64,000 bases of DNA from Penium margaritaceum (taxonomy: Eukaryota; Streptophyta; Zygnematophyceae; Desmidiales; Peniaceae), in NCBI GenBank assembly GCA_023375785.1, contig SZWC01000081.1, forward strand, positions 306,881 to 370,880. Direction: 5' to 3'. This document shows positions 1-8,725 of this stretch, piece after piece. The stretch's first letter is position 1. Each line of letters starts with the position of its first letter. The notes below the pieces were generated by a model. The model saw only the letters and a program-made list of their open reading frames with translations, was not told the DNA's origin and made no database searches. The position numbers were made by a program, and so were the translations under genes.

Positions 1-213
1 CATATCTTTCAAAATCCCCTGTTGATGACCCTTTTTTATGGGTCGATCTGAATTGAGCTGAATTTTCCAGTGGTGGGCTCAGTTTTTCCAAATTCTCATT
101 CTGCTCGCATCTATAGTCCATTTTCTGTCGGACAGATTTCTCGCTGCAGCAGCAGCAGAAGCAGGGATAGCGCCGCCACCCAAGGGCAGCGTTGAGCATC
201 ACCAGAGCTCAAA
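1..213 (+). other. 5' untranslated leader of copia element A
   Basis: Non-coding leader that runs into the gag start at 214. Reverse-complement versions of the same leader lie next to minus-strand gags at 14480-14700 and 22109-22320, which shows it is element sequence rather than host promoter. The 5' LTR and primer-binding site of this copy lie outside the window. A CAG-rich stretch precedes the ATG. Confidence 0.75.
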
Positions 214-711
214 ATGACAGTAGCAGGTGTGGTAACAGTAGCCCAGCCCTTGGAGAGGCTGGAAGGATACGCCAACTTCACGTTTTGGAAGATCCGTACC
301 CGCCACCTTTTGGAGGAGACGGGCTTGTGGGAGGTGGTGAGTGACGACGAGCGCGCTCCGCCTCCAAAGGCAAAAGGCATCACCGCAACGCAGGTGGTGG
401 CGGAAAAGACGCTGCAAAAGGGTGTAGCTGATGCGGGTTCTTCTGCAGCTGTACCAGCGGCGTATGAGGAGTGGAAAAAGAAAGAGAGGCAGGCCTACAA
501 GTTGCTTGTCAACACCATCTCCAACCCGCATCTTCAGTACGTGAGTGAGAAGGCTACTGCAAAGGAGGGGTGGGACACGTTGTGGAAGAAGTATGAGAGT
601 AAGGATCCTGCATTCCTCATGCTTTTGGAGGAGAAGATGATGGCACTCAAAATGCAGGGTGGTGAACGGATGGAGGCGTACCTAGACAGGGCCAAGGAGC
701 TGACGAAGTAG
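214..711 (+). pseudogene. gag: copia gag, N-terminal half (element A)
   Basis: Gag makes the virus-like particle that packages the element RNA. This reading frame has 165 codons and starts at the ATG that other copies of the family share (protein begins MTVAGVVTVAQPLERL). It contains the typical copia gag region with YANFTFWKIRTRHLLEE near residue 20 and AKEGWDTLWKKYESKDPAF near residue 120. It ends early at a TAG, where related copies continue with a glutamine codon (AKELAKQLRAAGN), so the stop looks like a CAG-to-TAG change. The other copies of this half-gag are on the minus strand at 13897-14479, 20671-20996 and 21726-22108. The family assignment is sure; the protein is not functional as it stands. 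Confidence 0.85.
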
Positions 712-1148
712 CTGAAAGCAGAAGACAACCCTGTCAAAGACACGCGCTTTGTCCTCCTTTTTGCTGAGGGGACTCCCAACAAGCTATGACACGGTGCGAG
801 AGACGTTGGGGTGCCAGCCGACTCTCGACCTGGACTTCATCTGCACGTACCTGGTGTAGGTAGAACTGTGTCGCAATGCAGCAAAGCACAATGGCGGGTG
901 CAGCAACAGCTTTCATGGCCATGGGCTCACGTAACCAGTAGCAGCAGTAGTCCGGGCATCAGAGAGGCAAGACGAAGGGCAAGTGCCACTATTGCCGAAA
1001 AGAGGGGCACTACAAGAAAGAGTGTTTCAAGTTCAAGAGGGACCAGAAGGAGTAGTGGCAGCAGTAGCAAAAGAAGCAATCTCCACACTAACAGCAGCAA
1101 TAGTCACAACAGCGTCAGGAGCAGTAGTAGCAGAAAAACCAGGCTGGT
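712..1148 (+). pseudogene. gag: copia gag, C-terminal half with CCHC zinc knuckle (element A)
   Basis: Continuation of the gag after the stop at 709-711, with further frame breaks. The nucleic-acid-binding knuckle is readable at 984-1025 as C-H-Y-C-x4-H-x4-C, so all four metal ligands remain. It is followed by the basic KKECFKFKRDQKE stretch and a degenerate glutamine-rich (CAG/CAA) linker leading to the protease. Unlike elements B and E, part of the sequence reads in a different frame from the first half of gag, so at least two indels separate them. Confidence 0.75.
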
Positions 1149-1485
1149 GTGCGCCACTTTGGCAACATGAATGTGGCCAAGGAGGTGCGCGATCGTCTCT
1201 TCATGGCAAGGTTTGACAGCTTGCAGGTGGAGAAAGCGGATCTTGCATGGTACAAGGACTCAGGATGTACCAAGAGCCTGACACATCACAAGGAGTGTCT
1301 GCCACTCTACAGAGTTGACACTCTATCTTGTATAGACACAAGGGTCGTACCAGCAGCAGCAGTTGTGCCAGCAGCACCGCGCCAGCCGCCCGCTAACGCT
1401 CCAACACCAGGTCGCATGTACCCTCTTACGATGCGTTACAAGCCTGGTGAGCGCGGCCATTTCTGGATGCTGCAGAAACCAGAAT
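1149..1485 (+). pseudogene. pol: copia protease start fused to integrase-RT hinge; integrase deleted (element A)
   Basis: Begins with GNMNVAKEVRDRLFMA and the aspartic-protease active site WYKDSGCTKSLTHH, whose catalytic Asp codon at 1257-1259 is intact. This is the only family-A copy in the window with an unaltered D-S-G. Around 1330 the sequence jumps from early protease straight into the proline/alanine-rich hinge (VPAAPRQPPANAPTPGR) that normally follows the integrase. The rest of the protease, the GAG-pre-integrase domain and all of integrase are missing. A stop before 1488 separates it from the RT frame. The copy is therefore an internal deletion derivative. Confidence 0.75.
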
Positions 1486-1487
1486 AG

Positions 1488-2625
1488 ATGAATGTCGGAG
1501 TTGCAGTAGATTCAGATGAGCCAACGTCATACAAGGAGGCCATGGCTGCGCCGGATGCAGCAGATTGGGCGCAAGCCGTGCAGCAAGAGATACAGTCGCA
1601 GCTGGACAACGGCACGTGGAAAATGACTGAGCATCCACCTGGACATAAGGTGATCAAGTGCAAGTGGGTGTTCAAGAAGAAGCGGGGAGCAGATAGTAAC
1701 CTGGAAAAGTAGAAGGCGAGTCCGGTCGCCAAGGGCTACTCGCAGCAGGAGGGCATTGACTACACAAAAACTTTTGCCCCTGATGCAAAGTTTGCCTCTG
1801 TGCGCATGCTCCTCTCTTATGTAGCAGCTGAGGACTTTGAGGTTCACCACATGGATGTCAAGACGGCATTCTTGAATGGTGACTTGGAGAAGGAGATCTA
1901 CATGGAGCAGCCGGAGGGGTTCGTCATGGATGGCCAGGAGCACCTGGTTTGCAAGCTGCAGAAGTCGCAGTACGGCCTCAAGTAAGCGTTGCGTGCTTGG
2001 AACCTGAAGTTGGATCGGCGTTGTTGTGCATGGGGTTTGAGCGCAGCGAGTGTGACTAAAGCGTGTATCGCTGGCAGCATGAGTATGAGATCCTCATCAT
2101 CCTTGTCTATGTGGATGACATGCTCCTCCTTTCCAACAGCATGTCTGTACTTCAGGAGTTCAAGGAGGCCATGCAGGAGCGTTTCCAACTGTCTGATCTC
2201 GTGGAGGCATCATACTTCCTCGGCATCCAGATCACGCGTGACCGCAAATCAGGCTCTCTCTCGCTACAGCAGAGTCGCTATATCAAGGACGTCCTGCAGC
2301 GGTTCGGCATAGCAGAGGCCAAACCTATCGGCACGCCGTTGGAAACGCGGCAGTACCTTGTGAGCTCCAGTGGGGAAGCAGATGCAGCTGAGCAGCAGAA
2401 GTACCAGAGCGTCGTCGGCAATCTTATGTACTTGATGGTGGCAACCAGGCCAGATCTTGCACAGGCTGTGAGCGCTGTTAGCCAGCACATGGCTAATCCC
2501 GGACTGGAGCACCAGAAGGCAGTGAAGCGGATCTTCTGCTACCTTGCTGGAACCATCAACATCGGCATCACCTACAACGGCAACGACAACAGCGTCATCG
2601 GCTACACAGATGCAGATTGGGCTTC
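1488..2625 (+). pseudogene. pol: copia reverse transcriptase (element A)
   Basis: RVT_2-type reverse transcriptase that would copy element RNA into DNA. Recognisable motifs are IKCKWVFKKKRGAD near 1660, the motif-A region [15 protein letters not shown] near 1845 and the catalytic YVDDMLLLS near 2108. They are followed by SYFLGIQITRDRKS and YLMVATRPDLAQAVS. The frame is broken by stop codons near 1711 and 1983 and by an indel before 2063. The sequence runs directly into the N gap at 2626. It closely matches the minus-strand RTs at 8726-9659 and 16991-18314. Confidence 0.85.
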
Positions 2626-2833
2626 NNNNNNNNNNNNNNNNNNNNNNNNNNNNNNNNNNNNNNNNNNNNNNNNNNNNNNNNNNNNNNNNNNNNNNNNNNN
2701 NNNNNNNNNNNNNNNNNNNNNNNNNNNNNNNNNNNNNNNNNNNNNNNNNNNNNNNNNNNNNNNNNNNNNNNNNNNNNNNNNNNNNNNNNNNNNNNNNNNN
2801 NNNNNNNNNNNNNNNNNNNNNNNNNNNNNNNNN
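2626..2833. other. assembly gap (208 N) flanked by an exact 88-bp repeat
   Basis: The 88 bases before the gap (2538-2625) are repeated exactly after it (2834-2921). The protein on either side is the same RNase H segment, so the repeat is most simply two overlapping contig ends left unmerged. The true element probably has neither gap nor duplication here. Confidence 0.9.
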
Positions 2834-3376
2834 GCTACCTTGCTGGAACCATCAACATCGGCATCACCTACAACGGCAACGACAACAGCGTCATCGGCTA
2901 CACAGATGCAGATTGGGCTTCAAATCCTGAGACCCGCAAGTCCATCTCTGGACATGTGTTTCTCATGAATGGAGGTACCATCAGCTGGTGCAACAAGCGA
3001 CAGGTGGTCGTGGCCACCTCGAGCACGGAAGCTGAGTACGTCTCTCTAAGCTTTGGAGCCAAGGAAGTAGTTTGGCTTCAGCGTCTCATGGCGGAGATGA
3101 GTGGGAGTGTAGCAGTTCCAGTTCCTGTGCGCGTCGACGACCAGAGCGAAATCGCACTCGCCAAGAATCTTGAGCACCATGCACGCACCAAGCACATTGA
3201 CATCGCATATCACTTCATCAGGCACATGGTGCAGGAGGGTGCTATCAAGCTGGAGTTTACTCCAACAAGCAGGCAGGTCGTTGATTTTTGCACCAAGCCA
3301 GTGACCCGTGAGAAGCAGCAGTTCTGCATGAAGGCATGTGGACTCAGCCCACTCTCAGTGCGGCAAAGAGGGAGAT
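2834..3376 (+). pseudogene. pol: copia RNase H domain and polypurine tract (element A)
   Basis: Integrated RNase H domain that removes RNA from the RNA/DNA hybrid. It shows GYTDADWASNPETRKSISGHV, WCNKRQVVVATSSTEAEYVS, the histidine-rich HHARTKHIDIAYHFIRHMV and the closing FCTKPVTREKQQF. The frame stays open from the gap into the LTR. The last bases, GCAAAGAGGGAGA (about 3363-3375), form the polypurine tract used as second-strand primer, immediately before the 3' LTR. The first 88 bases duplicate sequence left of the gap. Confidence 0.85.
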
Positions 3377-4110
3377 TGTTGGAAAGGAGCCATCTGACTC
3401 AATTTCAGGTCCACAACAAGTTCCAGGAAACTTCGAGATGCCTGCTCCGATCGTCGATCCGTCTTCACCATTGAAAAGATCAGGTTGCAAATTATCTACG
3501 GTCCAAGTTTCAGGCTGATCCAACAGTCGGATTGGGAGATATGAATTTTCAAAGTTTCAGGGGTCATGGACCGCCGATGTCTGGGTGGCCATGGCTGATG
3601 GCTCCATGCCTTAGCCTGAGAAAAGAAAAAGGCAAGAGGTCCAGGGTCAAGACCTGATGGGAGAAATATCCAAAAAGATCCTTGGTCTTAGGATTGCCTT
3701 GTCAGAGTGTGCTAACTAGGATAAAGGTACCTCTCCTTGCTTTTTAGGTGAGGTGAGATCCTTGTGTGCTAGCCATGGACACATGGCAATTTTCCATGGG
3801 TTTGCGGGTGATGTGCCCACTAGGAGTGTGCCATGAGAGCATTCTCTAGCTCTCTAGGTCGTGTGTGACTGGTCAGCCTGATTGTTAGCCTGATTTCCTC
3901 CCGTGTGTGAGATTGTGGACTCTAGTGTGTGAGCCTTAGCCTCCATGGCTAAGTGGTGTGGCTTGTGAGAGGGCTGACTTGCCCAAGTTCTAGCTCTATA
4001 TGTACTCCATCATTTTCAGTGATTCAACAACCTTTCTTCAGCACAATTGATGCCTTTTCATTCCCACATGCTCGCTGTTCCAAGACTCCTTGTCTCCTCC
4101 AGATCCAACA
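3377..4110 (+). repeat. family-A LTR (3' LTR of element A), 734 bp
   Basis: Starts TGTTGGAAAGG directly after the polypurine tract and ends CCAGATCCAACA. The ends form the inverted repeat TGTTGG/CCAACA. A TATA-like CTATATGTA lies near 3995, about 110 bp from the end, which implies a long U3 and short R-U5. Other near-complete copies are at 11315, 13164, 15727, 28319 and 30416. The next bases (4111-4115, CCAGA) match, with one change, the CGAGA found beside the equivalent LTRs at 13897 and 15722. Confidence 0.9.
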
Positions 4111-4391
4111 CCAGAGACGTTCGAGTGCCAGCCTACTCTCGCCCTTGACTTCATCTGCACACTGTTGGTGCAGGTGGAATTGCAACGTAATGCAGTAAAG
4201 CGTAATGGCGGCGGCAGTAGTGAAGAAGCTTTTGTAGCCACGAGCTCGTGCAACCAGCAGCAGGAGCAGCAGTCTGGGCAACAGAGAGGCAAGAAGAAGA
4301 GCAAGTGCCACTATTGCCTAAAAGAGGGGCACTACAAGAAAGAGTGTTTCAAGTTCAAGAGGGACCAGAAGGAGGAGCAGCAGCAGCAGTA
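4111..4391 (+). pseudogene. gag: copia gag C-terminal half with CCHC knuckle (element B)
   Basis: Starts in mid-gag immediately after the LTR, at the RETFECQPTLALDFICT position. The matching N-terminal half would lie left of element A, outside the window. It carries a full zinc knuckle (C-H-Y-C-L-K-E-G-H-Y-K-K-E-C) and a run of glutamines that ends at a TAA. Its placement means element A was inserted within B's gag and interrupts it between the capsid-like part and the knuckle. Confidence 0.85.
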
Positions 4392-5160
4392 AAAACAACA
4401 GTCTCCACAGCAGCATCAGCAGTAGCCACAACAGCGTCAGCAACAGCAGCAACAGCAAATCCAGGCTTCTGTACACCACTTTGGCAACATGAATGTGGCC
4501 AAGGACTTGCGCGACCGTCTCTTCATGGCGAAGTCTGACATGTCGAAGGTGGAGAAGGCAGATCACGCATGGTACAAGGACCCAGGATGTACCAAGAGCG
4601 TGACACATCACAAGGAGTGGTTTACGCAGCTGCTGTCCATCCGTTCCTGTCCTATCGCTCTAGGTGATGATCGGGGGGTATATGCTTAGGGGATTGGGAT
4701 TGTGGAGATGTGGTTAGAGATCCCGCGTGCCATTGAAATGGGAGTGTTCCATGGCATGCTGTACGTACCTAATACTACGTTCAATCTTCTCTCAGTGTCC
4801 TCTCTCAACAACATAGGACTGCGAGTTGTCTTTGACGACGACTATGGCTACATCCTCAACAAGGAAACAGGAGAGGAGTTGGCCAGGTTAGTGAAGTTAG
4901 GCGACATGCACCACGTGCTGGGGACGACCAAGATCCTGTGTGAGTACAGTCTTGTAGCATTCGTGCAGGCAACAGATGGGGAGATCTGGCACGCACGCTA
5001 TGGCCACATTGGCATGCGCGCCTTGCAACAGCTTCAAGCAAAGTAGATGGTGCGTGAATTGCCCACCATCTCCAATTTTGAGCAATTGCTGTACATCGGC
5101 TGTTTGGAAGGGAAGTAGCATCGTGAGGAGTTCTCTGGAGCAGGGGAGCATACAAAGGAG
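4392..5160 (+). pseudogene. pol: copia protease and GAG-pre-integrase domain (element B)
   Basis: The protease region reads NMNVAKDLRDRLFMAKSDMSKVEKAD and then WYKDPGCTKSVTHHKEWF. The catalytic Asp (codon 4579-4581) remains but the next residue is Pro instead of Ser, so the D-S/T-G motif is broken. The flap and C-terminal region follow (LYVPNTTFNLLSVSSLNNIGLRVVFDDDYGYIL). After it comes the histidine/cysteine domain that precedes integrase (EIWHARYGHIGMRALQQLQ ... YIGCLEGK). Stop codons occur near 4687, 5044 and 5116. Compare the minus-strand copies at 10961-11314 and 19409-20040. Confidence 0.8.
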
Positions 5161-5441
5161 GTGCTAGAGCTGGTCCACACAGACTTGTGTGGCCCGATGC
5201 AGATCCAGAGCTTTGGAGGCTCTAGGTATCTTCTGACCTTTATTGATGATTTCAACCATGACGCTGCAGTATACTTCCTTGCTTCGATGGACCAGTGCTT
5301 TGACAGGTTCAAGGAGTTCAAGGCAATGGTGGAGATCCAGACTGGCAAGAAGATTTAGGCGCTACGCAGGGACCGCGGTGGAGAGTACCTGAGCAAGGAG
5401 TTCCAAGACTAACTCGCAGCAGGTGCCATCAAGGCGCAGCG
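5161..5441 (+). pseudogene. pol: copia integrase core, first part (element B)
   Basis: Catalytic-core start of the integrase. LELVHTDLCGPMQIQSFGGS carries the first catalytic Asp. YLLTFIDDFN and DQCFDRFKEFKAMVEIQTGKKI follow, then a stop, then the second Asp in the D-R-G-G-E-Y-L segment near 5374. The domain is interrupted at 5442 by a solo LTR of another family and resumes at 6203, with target sequence CAGCG repeated on both sides. Stop codons (near 5356 and 5410) show it was already decaying or decayed afterwards. Confidence 0.8.
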
Positions 5442-5748
5442 TGTCACTCCGCACTTGGCCATGGTCTAGAGTAAACGGCGCCGACAGGCAAACCGCCGAC
5501 CGTCCTTGGTATTTCAACCAAGGTAGAGATCACCCACGGAGTGGTGTTTCCACACTGAAAGGTTCACTTAGCTTGTCCCAACCGTGGCCGGAGAGTGTTC
5601 CAAACTCTCACCTAACTGGCAATGCTACACACCAAAGTGTGCACTTGCACTTGTTCTTTATCCTCTTTCTTGGTGGCCAACAAGGGATTAGTTTTCTCCC
5701 AAGTCTCAAGAGTAAGAGATGATATATTATCACATGCAAATGACAGGC

Positions 5749-5757
5749 CTTATATAG
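5749..5757 (-). promoter_or_regulatory. TATA box of the family-F LTR
   Basis: Minus strand CTATATAAG, about 310 bp before the 3' end of the LTR in its sense orientation. The position fits a U3/R boundary. The homologous LTR at 26078-26835 has a weaker CTATAAG at the equivalent place. Confidence 0.5.
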
Positions 5758-5940
5758 TCTCTGGTCAGTGCTCCGAATGGCTCCTTGGAGGGGCCTCCCC
5801 CCAAGGCCACCCTAGACAGCGTCATCAGCTTTGATGACATGGCACCCTCTGTGTCCGCCAAGTGGCGCTTGATCCACCTTGGACCTTAGAATCTTCTAGG
5901 AAGCTTCCTTGGCCCTTTTTAGTCACAAAGAAAATTTGGT

Positions 5941-6010
5941 CCTGGGGGGATTTGACCCCGGACCTCTCGCTTGCAAGACGGTGCCTTCACCCACTAGGCT
6001 GTAGGGGGTT
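5941..6010 (-). other. tRNA-like sequence embedded in the family-F LTR
   Basis: Read on the minus strand it resembles a tRNA missing its acceptor stem. There is a D-arm-like CAGCCTAGTGGGTGAAGGC, an anticodon-arm-like segment with TTGCAAG (TGC in anticodon position) followed by CGAGAGG, and a T-arm-like GGGGTCAAATCCCC (compare the Pol III B-box core). It looks most like tRNA-Ala(UGC), a match made by eye from family knowledge. The copy in the F LTR (about 26570-26650) is more diverged but keeps GGGTCAAATCC. The acceptor ends do not pair, so it is not a functional tRNA gene. Confidence 0.45.
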
Positions 6011-6202
6011 GTCCTAAGGAGCATGCACCAGGTAGACTACCAAGAGTAGACCGAGGGGACTTACTCCACAAGGGTGAGCAGTGCATGCCTTGTCTCTCTC
6101 AGCCTCTCTTGCATGTCGCTGGGGGACTTGCGCTACAAGCGCAGTGCATACCCAGTCTAAATCTTACGCTGATTGGACCAGGGGCATACACAGAACATAA
6201 CA

Positions 6203-6939
6203 CAGCGCACCGCACCATACTCGCTACAGCAGAACAATGTAGCAAAATGCACAAATCGCACTATCGTTGAGTCGACGCGCTCAATGCTTCACGCGGCTCG
6301 GCTGACCTACGACTTCTGGGCCAAAACGATGAGCACTACAGTGTACATCAGAAACCGCAGTCCAACTAAGGCGTTAGAGCAGACGATGCTGTACGAGGTG
6401 TAATTCGGTAAGAAGCCGAACGTGGGTCATCTTCGCGTGTTTGGCAGCTTGGCACACATGCACGTGCCAAAGGAGAAGCGGCAGAAGTGGGACGCGAAGA
6501 GCGCACAAATACGGATGATCGGCTATGACGTGGTAAGTAAGGTCTATCGCCTCTACGAGAGGGATACAAGCCACGTCATCATCTTCAGGGATGTTGTCTT
6601 CAACAAGAGCAACGTCATCAACACCAACATTGTCTGTGAAGAGGTAGCAGAACCAGCAGCTGCTGAGGTAGAGGGAGTAAATATCTTTCTTGATCCTTCC
6701 TCCACTGTGACAGTGGGAGAACTAGTCTATTCTCCCATGTCTGATGCAACAGATACAGCGCCCCCCTCAGCAGAAGCACAGGAAAAAGATGCCGCACCAC
6801 CAGCAGCAGCAGTTGTGCTAGCAGCACTACGCCAGCCGCGCGCTAACGCTCCTGCACTAGGTTACAGGTATCCTCTTAGGGTGCACTACAAGCCTGGTGA
6901 GCGCGGCCATTTCTGCATGCTGCAAAAACCGGAGCAGAT
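6203..6939 (+). pseudogene. pol: copia integrase second part and integrase-RT hinge (element B)
   Basis: Resumes the integrase after the solo LTR: SLQQNNVAKCTNRTIVES, where related copies have PQQNGVAERANRTIVES. The third catalytic Glu (VAERAN) has become Lys-Cys here. RLTYDFWAKTMSTTVYIRNRSPTKALEQ and FGSLAHMHVPKEKRQKW follow, which is the C-terminal DNA-binding part. The acidic/proline hinge comes next (EEVAEPAAAEVEG ... PAALRQPRANAPALG) and ends in VHYKPGERGHFCMLQKPEQ. There is a stop near 6400. Confidence 0.8.
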
Positions 6940-7840
6940 GAACGTTGCAGTTGCAGCAGATTCAGATGAGCCAGCATCATACAAGCAAGCCATGGCTATA
7001 CGTGGTGCAGCAGATTGGGCGCAAGCCGTATAGCAAGAGATACAGTCACAGCTAGACAACGGCACGTGGGAGCTGACTGAGCATCCACTTGGACGCAAGG
7101 TGATCAAGTGCAAGTGGGTATTCAAGAAGAAGGGAGGAGCAAATAGCAACCTTGAAAAGTACAAGACAAGGCTGGTCGCCAAGGGCTACTCGCAGCAGGA
7201 TGGCATTGACTATACGGAAACCTTTGTTCCTGTTGCAAAGTTTACCACTCTGCACACGCTCCTTTCTTATGCAGCAGCTGAGGACTTCGAGATTCACCAC
7301 ATGGACGTCAAGACAGCATTCTTGAACAGTGACTTGGAGGAGATCTACATGGAACAGCCAGAGGGGTTGATCATGGATGGCCAGGAGTACATGGTTTGCA
7401 AGCTACAAAAGTCGCTATACGGCCTCAAGCAAGCGTCGCGTACTTGGAACCAGAAGTTGGATGCGGTGCTGCAGTGCATGGGGTTAGAGCGCAGCGAGGG
7501 TGACTACTGCGCATATCGCTGGTAGCATGAGCATGAGATCCTCATCATCATTTTCTATGTGGATGACATGCTCCTCCTTTCCAACAGCATGTCTGCACTA
7601 TAGGAATTCAAGGAGGCTATGCAAGAGCGCTTCTAGATGTTTGATCTCGGGGAGACATCATACTTCTTTGGTATCCAGATCACGCGTGAGCACAAATCAC
7701 GCTCTCTCTTGCTGCAGCAGAGCTGCTACAACAAGGATGTCTTGCAACGGTTCGGCATGGCAGAAGCTAAACCCATCGGCACACCGCTAGAGACGCGGCA
7801 GTACCTCGTGATCTTCAATGGAGAAGGAATACTACTGAGA
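6940..7840 (+). pseudogene. pol: copia reverse transcriptase, 3'-truncated (element B)
   Basis: RVT_2 domain with IKCKWVFKKKGGANSNLEKYK, YSQQDGIDYTETFVPVAKF, motif [17 protein letters not shown] and YVDDMLLLSNS. The last is reached only after a stop in YRW*HEHE near 7525. More stops follow near 7602 and 7636. The frame leaves the family sequence at about 7840, just after GTPLETRQYLVIFN, where a reversed LTR fragment begins. The C-terminal part of RT, the RNase H and the 3' LTR are absent. Confidence 0.8.
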
Positions 7841-8300
7841 AGGAGTGTGTCATGAGAGCATTATCTAGCTTCTCTAGGTTATGTGTGACTGGTCAACCTG
7901 ATTGTTTGGCTGATTTCCTCCCTTGAATGAGATTGTGGACTCTAGTGTGTGAGCTTTGGCTTCCATGGCTAAGTGGTATTGGATCTGGAGAGAATGCTCT
8001 CATGGCATAGTTCTAGTGCTCACATCACCCACAAACCCATGGAGAATTGCCATGTGTCCATGGCTAGTACACAAGGATCTCAAACCTCCTAAAAAGTAAG
8101 GAGAGGTACATTTATCCTAGTGAGCACACTCTGACAAGGCAATCCTTAGACCAAGGACCTTTTTGCATATTTCTCCCATCAGGTATTGATCCTAGACCTC
8201 TTGCCTTTTTCTTTTCTCAGGCTAAAGCATGGAGCCATCACCCATGGCCACCCAGACATCGGCGGTCCATGACCCCAAAACTTCGAAAATTAATCTCTCG
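7841..8300. repeat. fold-back pair of family-A LTR fragments
   Basis: 7841-7976 is an internal piece of the LTR in plus orientation (AGGAGTGTGTCATGAGAGC to the TCCATGGCTAAGTGG motif). From 7977 the minus-orientation LTR begins (TATTGGATCTGGAG). It lacks about 240 bp after its first 14 bp, then runs on to about 8300. The first part of the minus piece is the reverse complement of the start of the plus piece, so the DNA can fold back on itself. It marks the boundary between plus-strand element B and minus-strand element C. Confidence 0.75.
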
Positions 8301-8725
8301 GGAATGCTGATGGCCCCAGCATTCATGAGGAACACATGTCCTAAGATGGAGTTGCGGTCCTCAGGGTTTGAGGCTCAATCTGTTTCCGTAGAGCCCATGA
8401 TGTCGTTATCGTTGCCGTTGTACATGTTGCCGATGTTGATGGTTCCAGCAAGGTAGCCAAAGATCCGTTTCACTGCCTTCTGGTGCTCAGGTCCGGAGTT
8501 CTCCATGTGCTGGCTCATAGCGCTCACAGCCTGTGCGAGGTCCGGCCTGGTCGCCACCATACGGTACATGAAACTGCCGACGACGCTCTGGTACTTTTCC
8601 TAATCAGTTGTATCCACTTCTCCATTGAAACTCACGAGGTACTTTCGCGTCTTTAGCGGCGTGCCGATGGGTTTAGCCTCGGCCATGCCGAACCGCTGCA
8701 AGACATCCTTGATGTAGCGGCTCTG
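8301..8725 (-). pseudogene. pol: copia RT C-terminus and partial RNase H (element C)
   Basis: Minus-strand sequence covering MYRMVATRPDLAQAVSAM, the HQKAVKRIFGYLAGTINIGN connection region and the beginning of RNase H (the SGHVFLMNGG equivalent at 8301-8350). The remaining RNase H and the 3' LTR start were lost where the fold-back LTR fragment joins. Stop codons and substitutions (TETD in place of TDAD in the RNase H active-site segment) show it is dead. Confidence 0.75.

Larger units (their letters stand above)
5442..6202 (-). repeat. solo LTR of copia family F inside element B integrase, 761 bp
   Basis: On the plus strand it reads TGTCACTCC ... CATAACA, so it has TG/CA ends. It is flanked by perfect 5-bp repeats CAGCG at 5437-5441 and 6203-6207. 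Removing it plus one CAGCG restores the integrase reading. It is homologous along its length to the 5' LTR of element F (26078-26835), also in minus orientation. It contains a TATA box at 5749-5757 and a tRNA-like stretch at 5941-6010. A lone LTR with a target duplication is the usual product of recombination between an element's two LTRs. Confidence 0.85.

Noticed and set aside
5941-6010. Annotating the tRNA-like stretch as a functional tRNA-Ala gene
   Set aside because: The acceptor stem does not pair, the T-loop is one base short of normal, and it lies inside an LTR.
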